A DNA stretch of 23,693 nt from JAZDFC01 sp043808235 (lineage in GTDB: Bacteria; Bacteroidota; Ignavibacteria; Ignavibacteriales; Melioribacteraceae): assembly GCA_043808235.1 (NCBI GenBank), contig JAZDFC010000002.1:1-23693 (forward strand). Reading direction: 5' to 3'. The position numbers and the translations under genes were made by a program. The stretch's first letter is position 1. Each line of letters starts with the position of its first letter. The notes below the pieces were generated by a model. The model was not told where the DNA came from. It ran no database searches and saw nothing but the letters and a program-made list of their open reading frames with translations. Below, one piece after another: positions 1 through 5,689 of the stretch.

Positions 1-421
1 GCCATTACTGCCGCGAAGCCGTTATATACGGACATTAAAACTCCAACCCAGTCCGCGCCCCGGTTATATAATTCCGATGCCGGATCGGTTGCGCCGTATA
101 TATGATGCGTTACAGCGGGAGTAGTGTAAATCCACATTGCAAACAATGCGAACCACGAGAAAAACTGAACGTATGCAAGCTGCCGCATCGTCTTAGGCAT
201 TTTGTATAAATCGTTTATTACTACAACAAGCCCTTTGGATTTTCCTTTGTAAGCAAACCGGAAGCAATTTGAAGCAAACCGAAAACTATTATGCCGCCGA
301 AGAAAACGAGTAATCCGTAATCCATGTAAATGAAAAACTCAAAGACTATTAAAAGCACTGCGCCTACGGTTAACCAAATAACTCCATTTCGATACAAGGA
401 GTTTTTCGGAATCTCGTTCAC
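1..421 (-). pseudogene. MFS sugar transporter fragment (GPH/SLC45-like), frameshifted and 5'-truncated
   Basis: Two minus-strand frames together resemble the middle of a major facilitator sugar/cation symporter. The first (421 to 221) gives two hydrophobic helices, starting near LYRNGVIWLTVGAVLLIV, and ends NPKGLL-stop. The second, from about base 240 leftward off the window, continues as KGLVVVINDLYKMPKTMRQL, then QFFSWFALFAMWIYTT and ELYNRGADWVGVL, typical of this family. The natural protein would read straight across NPKGL into VVVINDLYKMPK, so a one- or two-base shift lies around 226-245, beside runs of A and G. The 5' half of the gene is absent: upstream sequence is IS110 transposase from about 396-421. 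Truncation plus frameshift make it a pseudogene unless the shift is a sequencing error. The substrate cannot be read from the fragment; the family assignment rests on recalled family resemblance. Confidence 0.7.
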
Positions 422-959
422 CGTTGAGTATGGCTTTGATGATACGTAAACCGCTGGCGCCGTTAATTTGAGAGATGACGAAATGAAGTTTGATATTCAT
501 GAGGTCAAGCGCTTTTTGAGCGCGGCGGATATGATCGCTTGCAAGACGAATGTTGGTTTTACGCAACCGCACATAAGAACGAAGAATGCGTGTTTGATCA
601 TCGGGAATAAAAGAAGCGCGAAGTAAACCGAATGAGTGTAACTGTTGAATCCATTGACAATCGGAAACATCTGTTTTTCGTCCGGGTACGTTTTTAACCA
701 TAGTACTTTTAACAAGACAGACATTTATTCCGGCTTGCTCGAGCATGTTGAAAAGAGTAACCCAATAAACACCGGTGGATTCCATGGCAACGGTTTTGAT
801 GTTATTGTTTTTAAGATATTCAACAGCAGAATAAAAATCGGAAGTGAAGGTACCGAAAGATTTGACTTCCCCATTGGGGATAGCAGTAAATATTTCGCGG
901 CTGCCAATGTCGATACCGGCAGCATGTTCGTTGATAACATTAAGTTTTCGTTTTGCCAT
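339..959 (-). pseudogene. IS110-family transposase, C-terminally truncated
   Basis: The frame starts at the ATG at 959, with GGAG six bases upstream, and encodes the N-terminal DEDD (RuvC-like) nuclease domain of IS110 recombinases. The likely catalytic residues are D17 (GIDIGS), E60 (MESTGVYW), and D97 and D100 (GRKTDVSDCQW). Homology continues to about residue 183-188 (LRIIKAILNGERD, the start of the Transposase_20 part). It then changes to sequence that is the MFS transporter gene read in another frame, ending at 339. Family members usually exceed 300 residues and carry a C-terminal domain with a catalytic serine; that domain is missing, so the protein should be inactive alone. The element's right end is also missing. 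The true junction with the MFS sequence lies at about 396-421. Family assignment is firm; inactivity is inference. Confidence 0.85.
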
Positions 960-990
960 CGATACTCCATGATTGTTGATGGAAAAAGAA

Positions 991-1145
991 GTTTAACAAG
1001 CCCGGCGAATTGAGTTATAGCTAAATTGCTAAACGGGGTTCCCGCAAAGCGGGACCACCAATAAGTAAAACAATATTCACCGGAGCAATACTCAACCATG
1101 GGCAGATATGCACCAATTCGCGGGTCTGCTACTTCTGCTTGTTAA
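991..1145. repeat. 155-base imperfect palindrome, attC-like or IS110 structured RNA region
   Basis: The outer arms are perfect inverted repeats of 11 bases, GTTTAACAAGC (991-1001) and GCTTGTTAAAC (1135-1145). Inside lie CGAATTG (1006-1012) against CAATTCG (1113-1119), with a 12-base insertion on the right arm. Further in, TTGAGT and TTGCT pair with AGCAA and ACTCAA. At the top is a GC-rich hairpin, GGTTCCCGC-AAA-GCGGGACC. The outer boxes fit the integron attC consensus RYYYAAC...GTTRRRY, but 155 bases is longer than usual for attC sites. Alternatively it is the structured noncoding region of the adjacent IS110 element, whose ATG lies 32 bases from the arm. The structure is seen; its identity is open. 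Confidence 0.6.
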
Positions 1146-1197
1146 ACGTGTACTAAGTTCATTAAATAAGTTAATTTTGGCAACGACAAAATTGTGG

Positions 1198-1276
1198 ACT
1201 CAAAGCGAATGCTTTAAACGTTGCGGCATTTTACAAATTATAGGCGTTCATTGTAAAAGTAAATTGCTCTTTGAGT
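1198..1276. repeat. 79-base nested imperfect palindrome
   Basis: The outer perfect arms are ACTCAAAG (1198-1205) and CTTTGAGT (1269-1276). The inner perfect arms are TTTTACAA (1229-1236) and TTGTAAAA (1251-1258), around a 14-base loop. The spacers between inner and outer arms are 23 and 10 bases. There is no T-run on either side to suggest an ordinary intrinsic terminator. Two nested 8-base pairs make a folded DNA or RNA element more likely than chance, but I do not recognise it. Confidence 0.5.
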
Positions 1277-1313
1277 TTAGTGAATAAAACAAATTTATAA
1301 ATAATTATTGGCG

Positions 1314-1343
1314 TTGGCTTTTCAGTGCTGAATTGTAGTTTTG
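1314..1343 (+). promoter_or_regulatory. Bacteroidota-type promoter for the 1392 gene
   Basis: TTG at 1314-1316, a 19-base spacer, then TAGTTTTG at 1336-1343 match the Bacteroidota primary-sigma consensus (TTTG or TTG, about 19-20 bases, TAnnTTTG). Transcription would begin near 1350, about 40 bases before the ATG. The -7 box overlaps a palindrome with arms ATTGTA (1332-1337) and TACAAT (1373-1378). The match is seen; activity is inferred. Confidence 0.45.
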
Positions 1344-1391
1344 AGCGGCGCTTTAGTCACCGCGCAGTTTCTTACAATAAAAGAAAGGAAT

Positions 1392-2111
1392 ATGAAAACA
1401 TCATCAATATTTTATAAATGGCTAATAGCTGCATTTGTAATATCATCGTGTTTCCAAACCATTTTGTACTCACAACATTGTTGCCCAATATGCGAATCAT
1501 ACCTTGGTAATATTTCAGTTGCACATTATGAGGACTCTTTAAAGATCAATATTCAATATTGCAAGCTGGGAGGAAATCCACATGGTACCGCATATCAATT
1601 TTATTTAATTGGTTACCTTGCAAAAAATGAATCAAAATTATTAGCATTAGACAGGGAAAATATCACCATATATAAACATAGTATTGTATTGCAAAATAAA
1701 GTAATAGGTGCTGATGACAATGCTGTGGAAAATTCAAAAATTAAAGAATCGGGAATTTCATTTAACCATTATAGTTATCAGTTTCGAGATACAATCGTAT
1801 TTGAGATCAATGATTTAGCAAAAAAGATAATAAGCAGTTTTGAAATAAACGGCGATTCTGATTCTACTGTAATTGGAGGTTGGGGTTCTTATAATGAAAA
1901 ATTTAAGATTGCAGTTTTTATCCCACTCTTAGATGACGTTATTAATTCAACAAGCAACTTATTACCTGAGGATAAACATGAGTGTAATTATGCGAATCTG
2001 CCATATTTGTTGTTTCAGCCATTGCCATATACATTTGAAATTAAATTTGGAACAGTTATGGGTAGAGCTTTTGCTAAAGGAAAATACTACATTCATATTA
2101 ATTACCAATAG
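1392..2111 (+). CDS. Orphan exported protein of unknown function (possible lipoprotein)
   Basis: This encodes 239 residues from the ATG at 1392, chosen because AAAGGA stands just upstream; a longer in-frame reading back to 1341 lacks a ribosome site and overlaps the promoter. I do not recognise the family. The N-terminus is a signal sequence: KW, then a hydrophobic stretch LIAAFVIS, then SC. The ISSC at residues 17-20 could be a lipobox; otherwise cleavage may follow LYSQ near residue 28. A Cys-rich patch HCCPICESY follows, with further Cys in QYCKLGG and HECNYAN, compatible with disulphides or metal binding. The rest alternates polar and beta-like segments, ending YYIHINYQ. It stands alone with its own promoter beside an IS110 remnant and an attC-like palindrome, suggesting acquired DNA. 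The coding call is sound; function is unknown. Confidence 0.75.
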   Translation: MKTSSIFYKWLIAAFVISSCFQTILYSQHCCPICESYLGNISVAHYEDSLKINIQYCKLGGNPHGTAYQFYLIGYLAKNESKLLALDRENITIYKHSIVLQNKVIGADDNAVENSKIKESGISFNHYSYQFRDTIVFEINDLAKKIISSFEINGDSDSTVIGGWGSYNEKFKIAVFIPLLDDVINSTSNLLPEDKHECNYANLPYLLFQPLPYTFEIKFGTVMGRAFAKGKYYIHINYQ

Positions 2112-2346
2112 AATTATGCGATGAGTATCACATTCAATAAAGAAGATTATAATATTGCGCTAAATAAAGTTTAACTGTCTTTCTTACCAGATCGCCCTTT
2201 TAAGTCGGGTAAACTGTGACCGTTTGAATTATAATTTATTAATCTACCTATTGATTTTATACTCATAAATTTTTTAAAATGAGGTGTGGATAAAAAGGAA
2301 TACGTAGATATCCGAAGTTTTTACTAACAGAAATGGAGGATTGAAA

Positions 2347-2643
2347 ATGAAAGCTGGCATTTATTTCACTGGTTCCGGTCCCATCCTAATTCTAACATCG
2401 TATGATTCTTTAACAAATTCAGAGCTTATAAAGAAACTGGCATCAAAGGGGATTAAGAAGTTTATCGCCTTCGAAGTTGCCGACGATGTGGCAAAGCAAA
2501 GATATGGACATCATTACGATGTGGTTTTAGGAGACATCAAACAGGAGGATGACATTAGAGTTTTAGATTACGATGGTCATCATGTTTTGAAAGAATTTCT
2601 TTTCGAAGAGTTTGGTCAGCCTATATTCCACGAACCGGAATAA
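2347..2643 (+). CDS. Small conserved protein of unknown function
   Basis: This encodes 98 residues. The ATG at 2347 is preferred over an in-frame TTG at 2341 because GGAGG (2336-2340) is six bases before the ATG but directly abuts the TTG. The sequence is soluble and acidic with no signal or membrane segment. It opens KAGIYFTGSGPILILTSYDS and continues with KGIKKFIAFEV, RYGHHYDVVLGD, an acidic QEDDIRVLDYDGHH and FEEFGQPI. The G-S-G-P turn and alternating hydrophobic strands suggest a compact alpha/beta fold. I recall similar short hypothetical proteins in diverse bacteria, but no established function, and I assign none. It is monocistronic, with 235 bases free of genes before it and the HEPN/MNT remnant after it. 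Confidence 0.75.
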   Translation: MKAGIYFTGSGPILILTSYDSLTNSELIKKLASKGIKKFIAFEVADDVAKQRYGHHYDVVLGDIKQEDDIRVLDYDGHHVLKEFLFEEFGQPIFHEPE

Positions 2644-2740
2644 TTAAAATTGACAAAATAGATAATTTTAAAAGAGAAGAAAGAACATCATATAATACTG
2701 TATTTATTAGTTTTGATTTATTCTTTATCTTATTCCATTT

Positions 2741-2923
2741 ATGAATATAAATGAACTTGTAAAACATTAACTTGATAACGCCAAACATGATCTTGAAAGT
2801 GCAGATGTTTTGCGTGCCGGCGGAAAATATGGTTGGTCGTTATTCCTCGGTCATCTTTATTTGGAGCTTATGTACAAAAGAATTTACGGAAGAAAATCAT
2901 GGGATAATTTAAGAAGACTTTGA
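2741..2923 (+). pseudogene. HEPN-domain toxin-like gene, degenerate
   Basis: From the ATG at 2741 the frame reads MNINELVKH, an in-frame TAA, then LDNAKHDLESADVLRAGGKY, WSLFLGHLYLEL, and a divergent tail to a TGA at 2921. The NELV...W-L...A..DL..A..L pattern and the SLF.GHL.LE segment are characteristic of the first helices of HEPN-domain proteins, the usual partners of MNT nucleotidyltransferases. A working HEPN protein is around 120-140 residues and carries an R-x4-6-H active site in its C-terminal half. Here only about 60 codons remain, the stop falls after nine codons and the active-site part is absent. The gene must be dead. The MNT remnant follows in the same frame, starting at the base after this stop. 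Confidence 0.75.
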
Positions 2924-3241
2924 ATGGATAATATCCCTGATAAAATAAGAATAGTGCTTGAACGATAAATCCGCTTGTTAAAACAGAATAATATCCACCT
3001 CAAGAATGTTTATTTGTTCGGCAGTTACGCAAAAGGCAACTTTACCGAATGGAGTGACATTGACTTAGCTCTTGTTTCGGAATATTTCGAAGGGATTAGA
3101 TTTTACGACCGTGATAAAATTAGGATACTTATACTTTCGATTAGTTCCCATCTTGAAATTCTGCCGTTTAATCCGAGAGATTTTTCTGTTGAAAATCCTT
3201 TTGCCCGTGAGGTAATTGAGACAGGGATACAACTGATTTAG
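2924..3241 (+). pseudogene. MNT-type minimal nucleotidyltransferase (HEPN antitoxin partner), interrupted by a stop
   Basis: From the ATG at 2924 the frame reads MDNIPDKIRIVLER, a TAA at 2966, then IRLLKQNNIHLKNVYLFGSY and AKGNFTEWSDIDLALVS. The GSYAKG...SDIDLAL block is the nucleotidyltransferase signature of MNT proteins, with both metal-binding Asp residues in DID. The 3' part is intact to the stop at 3239, ending EVIETGIQLI. The TAA stands where relatives commonly have an aromatic residue, so one substitution may have caused it. A shortened product could start at the TTG at 2975, giving 88 residues that keep the motif but lack the first helix. In HEPN/MNT pairs this enzyme neutralises the HEPN RNase, by AMPylation in characterised cases. 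With its partner destroyed, decay is expected. Confidence 0.7.
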
Positions 3242-3273
3242 TTTAGCAAAAAAATATAAGCAGTAAAAACAAT

Positions 3274-3350
3274 TTCTCTATTTTAAATATATTTTAAAAT
3301 GTGACCTCATCGTAATTTTTTCAAGCATACATGATTTTATAAATAGAGAA
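3274..3350. repeat. 10-base perfect inverted repeat bracketing 57 bases
   Basis: TTCTCTATTT (3274-3283) and AAATAGAGAA (3341-3350) are perfect inverted copies in the AT-rich gap between the MNT remnant and purC. The interior holds an ATTTTAAAAT self-palindrome and no coding frame. It could be a weak terminator-like fold, a tiny element end or chance in AT-rich DNA. Confidence 0.3.
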
Positions 3351-3376
3351 TCCTTCAATTCCTCCCAAACATTTAG

Positions 3377-3407
3377 TTGAATAAAGTCCGGTTGCTGACT
3401 ATATTTG
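3377..3407 (+). promoter_or_regulatory. Bacteroidota-type promoter for the purC operon
   Basis: TTG at 3377-3379, a 20-base spacer, and TATATTTG at 3400-3407 give a full match to TAnnTTTG. Transcription should start near 3414, leaving a leader of under 20 bases before the purC ATG with GAGG at 3423-3426. So short a leader leaves no room for a purine riboswitch. It is the only good promoter I see for the twelve-gene run downstream. Confidence 0.55.
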
Positions 3408-3431
3408 AATCCAAATTAAAACGAGGTTTGA

Positions 3432-4325
3432 ATGAGTCCCGATGTTGTAATTTCAACGAATTTTCCCAATTTAACGCTTGTAAAACGCGGAAAAGTCCGC
3501 GATATGTACGATCTCGATGAATATTATTTAATGGTGCAAACCGACAGGCTTTCGGCTTTCGATGTAATTATGAATGAAGGAATTCCGAATAAAGGAAAAG
3601 TATTAACGAAAATTTCGAAGTTTTGGTTTGAGTACGTGAAAGATATTATTGAAAATCATGTTGTGTCCACCGAAGTTGATGATTTCCCGAAAGTATGCCG
3701 CGAATATGCCGATGTATTAAAAGACCGCTCGATGCTTGTCAAAAAAGCCGAACTCGTTCCGGTTGAATGTATTGTTAGAGGTTATATAACAGGTTCCGGT
3801 TGGAAAGATTACAAAAAATCAGGATCGATTTGCGGAATTAAATTACCGGATGGTATGGTTGAATCCGAAAAGTTCTCCGAACCGCTTTTCACTCCTTCTA
3901 CTAAGGCTGAAATCGGTTTGCATGATGAAAACATTTCCCGCGATGAAGCGATTAAAATCGTAGGTAAAGACACTTATGAATTTGTGGAGAACAAAACGAT
4001 CGAGATATATAAAAAAGCAGCAGAATATGCATGGGAGAAGGGAATTATACTCGCTGATACAAAAATGGAATTCGGCTTCTACGACGGAAAGATAATTTTA
4101 ATAGATGAATTATTAACTCCGGATTCGTCCAGGTTCTGGCCAAAGACTGCTTATGAGAAAGGAAAGTCGCAATTTAGTTATGATAAACAATATGTAAGGG
4201 ACTACCTGCTATCTATTAATTTTAATAAGCAACCCCCGGCTCCGCCTTTGCCTGCAGATGTTATTGAAAATACAAGTAAAAAATATATCGAAGCGATGTT
4301 CCAATTAACGGGTGAAACTCTTTAA
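3432..4325 (+). CDS. purC: Phosphoribosylaminoimidazole-succinocarboxamide synthase
   Basis: SAICAR synthase joins CAIR with L-aspartate using ATP, in de novo purine synthesis in the cytoplasm. The 297 residues match the longer form of the family. Seen motifs are the N-terminal RGKVRDMYD (19-27), TDRLSAFD (37-44), IPNKGKVL (51-58), VECIVRGYITGSGW (111-124), the signature ADTKMEFG (208-215) and DELLTPDSSRFW (225-236). The start is supported by GAGG (3423-3426) and a nearby promoter. Three bases separate it from the next gene, and it heads a long plus-strand run whose last gene is purD, so purine enzymes bracket the run. Nothing is missing or damaged. Confidence 0.97.
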   Translation: MSPDVVISTNFPNLTLVKRGKVRDMYDLDEYYLMVQTDRLSAFDVIMNEGIPNKGKVLTKISKFWFEYVKDIIENHVVSTEVDDFPKVCREYADVLKDRSMLVKKAELVPVECIVRGYITGSGWKDYKKSGSICGIKLPDGMVESEKFSEPLFTPSTKAEIGLHDENISRDEAIKIVGKDTYEFVENKTIEIYKKAAEYAWEKGIILADTKMEFGFYDGKIILIDELLTPDSSRFWPKTAYEKGKSQFSYDKQYVRDYLLSINFNKQPPAPPLPADVIENTSKKYIEAMFQLTGETL

Positions 4326-4328
4326 CAA

Positions 4329-4631
4329 ATGGCGCCGCTAAAATTAAAATTGAAGGACGGACAATTTTTAAATATCGAATGGGATGATAAAAAAGAGACG
4401 ATGATAAAACTTGCCAATCTCAGAAAATTATGTCCGTGTGCAACCTGCCAGGCTGAGTTAAGTGAGTTTGGAGAAAACTATCTTCCTATTTACAGCGGCG
4501 ATCAAATTAGAATTACTGATTTAAATGTAACCGGTAATTATGCAGTAAGCATTAGTTGGAAAGACGGGCATAATACAGGTATATATGAATTTAATTATCT
4601 TCGGCGAATATCCGAAGTTCAGACAGTGTGA
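4329..4631 (+). CDS. DUF971 (GBBH-like N-terminal domain) protein
   Basis: This 100-residue protein consists of a single DUF971 domain, the small fold that also forms the N-terminus of gamma-butyrobetaine hydroxylases. It shows the LRxxCPCATCQ block (31-41) with Cys35, Cys37 and Cys40, and the C-terminal W-KDGHNTGIYEFNYLRR block (77-93) with His81. Three Cys and a conserved His suggest a bound metal; this is inference, and no oxygenase domain is present. Stand-alone DUF971 proteins have been linked to iron-sulfur proteins, but the role here is unproven. The gene lies three bases after purC and nine before pgsA, so it is almost certainly cotranscribed. The ATG at 4329 lacks a strong ribosome site, consistent with readthrough coupling from purC. 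Confidence 0.85.
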   Translation: MAPLKLKLKDGQFLNIEWDDKKETMIKLANLRKLCPCATCQAELSEFGENYLPIYSGDQIRITDLNVTGNYAVSISWKDGHNTGIYEFNYLRRISEVQTV

Positions 4632-4640
4632 TCGAACGAA

Positions 4641-5246
4641 ATGGTATATCCCAATCAATTAACAGTATTAAGAATTATTCTTACGCCGGTATTCTTATTT
4701 TTATTCCTCGCCGACGATCCGCTGCTGAAACAGATTTCGCTGATTGTATTTTTACTTGCGGCAATAACCGATTGGTATGACGGTTGGCTCGCCCGTAAAT
4801 TCAATTACATAACCAACTGGGGAAAATTCCTCGATCCGCTCGCGGATAAAATTTTAACATCTACTGCTTTTTATGCGTTGGTTGCCATTGGAATGCTTGA
4901 TCTGTGGATGGTTAACGTCATTGTCATCCGCGATTTTTTAATCACCGGACTGCGTTCTTTTTCAGAATACAAAAAAATGTCTTTTACAACGAGTAAAACG
5001 GCGCAGTGGAAAACTTTCGTTCAAATGATTTTTCTCTATTACCTGCTGATGCTTTATATTTTTAAAACAGTTGAATTTATTTACTCCGGCCATGAGCAGA
5101 TATTCGATTTCTTATTAAATCCGAAATTTATTTATTACACAATGCTCGCGATAACGTTATTTACTTTGTATACCGGCATAAGCTATCTTTTCAAAAACAG
5201 ATGGTTAATAAAAAGGTTGTTTACAAGTGAAACTAAATCTAATTGA
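4641..5246 (+). CDS. pgsA: CDP-diacylglycerol-glycerol-3-phosphate 3-phosphatidyltransferase
   Basis: This inner-membrane enzyme exchanges CMP of CDP-diacylglycerol for glycerol-3-phosphate, giving phosphatidylglycerol phosphate. The CDP-alcohol phosphotransferase motif is complete: D44-WY-D47-G48-WL-A51-R52, eight residues, G61-KFL-D65-PLA-D69. Several hydrophobic helices cover residues 8-25, 30-45, 70-95 and two C-terminal segments, as expected for a six-helix protein; 201 residues is normal. The opening PNQLTVLRIILTP is typical of PgsA. The next gene, overlapping by 20 bases, is pgpA, which removes the phosphate from this product. That makes PgsA a better call here than for the second family member at 18193-18768. 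Confidence 0.93.
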   Translation: MVYPNQLTVLRIILTPVFLFLFLADDPLLKQISLIVFLLAAITDWYDGWLARKFNYITNWGKFLDPLADKILTSTAFYALVAIGMLDLWMVNVIVIRDFLITGLRSFSEYKKMSFTTSKTAQWKTFVQMIFLYYLLMLYIFKTVEFIYSGHEQIFDFLLNPKFIYYTMLAITLFTLYTGISYLFKNRWLIKRLFTSETKSN

Positions 5247-5679
5247 AAAAACTTTCGGTTCAGGATTTTTTACCGGATATATTCCTTTTGCGTCCGGCAC
5301 AATGGGCAGCGCACTCGCGTTGATTATTTATATGATACCGGGATTCGAAAATCCTACTATAATGCTTGCGCTTATATCATCGTTCACCGTAATCGGAGTT
5401 CCCATCGCCACAAAATTTGAAGCTGTGTACGGGAAGGATCCTGCTTACTGTACAATCGATGAAATGATCGGGACATGGATAACACTTTTATTTGTTCCTA
5501 AAATTATCTGGTATGTAATTCCGGCATTTTTAATTTGGAGAGCGCTGGATATCGTCAAACCATTTCCTGCAAATAAACTTGAAAATATCAAAGGAGGATG
5601 GGGAATTGTACTCGATGATATTGTATCGGCAATTTACAGTTTAATCATTATTCAACTAATTGTTCACTTTACATTCTAA
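5227..5679 (+). CDS. pgpA: Phosphatidylglycerophosphatase A
   Basis: PgpA hydrolyses phosphatidylglycerol phosphate to phosphatidylglycerol at the inner membrane. The 150 residues show the family blocks GYIPFASGTMGS (17-28), KDPAYCTIDEMIG (70-82), RALDIVKPFP (105-114) and GGWGIVLDDIVSA (123-135), with acidic residues in DE and DD as likely metal ligands. Hydrophobic helices fill the spaces between. The start is the GTG at 5227, inside the pgsA end; it gives the usual N-terminus (KLNLIEKTFGSGF) and a 20-base overlap, so translation is probably coupled. Together with pgsA it completes phosphatidylglycerol synthesis from CDP-diacylglycerol. Confidence 0.93.
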   Translation: MKLNLIEKTFGSGFFTGYIPFASGTMGSALALIIYMIPGFENPTIMLALISSFTVIGVPIATKFEAVYGKDPAYCTIDEMIGTWITLLFVPKIIWYVIPAFLIWRALDIVKPFPANKLENIKGGWGIVLDDIVSAIYSLIIIQLIVHFTF

Positions 5680-5689
5680 TGGTAATAAA

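Larger units (their letters stand above)
339..1145 (-). mobile_element. Remnant of an IS110-family insertion sequence (left part)
   Basis: This contains the truncated transposase and the structured noncoding DNA directly upstream. IS110-group elements carry a structured noncoding region upstream of the transposase, from which a bridge RNA is transcribed in characterised members. The outer limit here is not defined: IS110 elements usually lack terminal inverted repeats, and none marks an end. I set it at the outer edge of the 991-1145 inverted repeat, which belongs to the element only if that structure is its RNA region. The right end is lost at the junction with the MFS fragment, so the element cannot be complete. 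Confidence 0.5.
960..1391. other. Gene-free stretch holding three nested palindromes and one promoter
   Basis: No convincing coding frame lies here; the frames that cross it have no recognisable product. It holds a 155-base imperfect palindrome at 991-1145, a 79-base one at 1198-1276, a promoter-like motif at 1314-1343 and a 47-base palindrome at 1332-1378. All four are listed separately or under findings. About 50 bases between 1146 and 1197 show nothing I can name. Confidence 0.7.

Noticed and set aside
242..290. Repeated TTTGCTT-like motif at the end of the MFS fragment
   Set aside because: Only two short copies inside a coding remnant; no array or mobile-element structure.
645..1099. Open frames on both strands across and upstream of the transposase (645-1013 plus, 725-1099 minus)
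   Set aside because: They overlap the well-supported transposase frame or the palindromic region and have no recognisable motifs.
2168..2215. Possible second attC site: AGTTTAAC and GGTAAACT as inverted boxes
   Set aside because: The right box lacks the GTT of GTTRRRY, the arms pair over only six bases and the inner stem is weak.
2650..2696. Sigma-70-like TTGACA and TATAAT before the HEPN remnant
   Set aside because: The spacing is 35 bases, far from 17, and the DNA is AT-rich.
3408..3431. Purine riboswitch in the purC leader
   Set aside because: The predicted leader is under 20 bases and none of the conserved riboswitch loops is present upstream.
5660..5689. Upstream TTG start for cinA
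   Set aside because: It adds ten residues not typical of the family and lies inside pgpA; the ATG at 5690 gives the usual KAFILSIGDELL opening.
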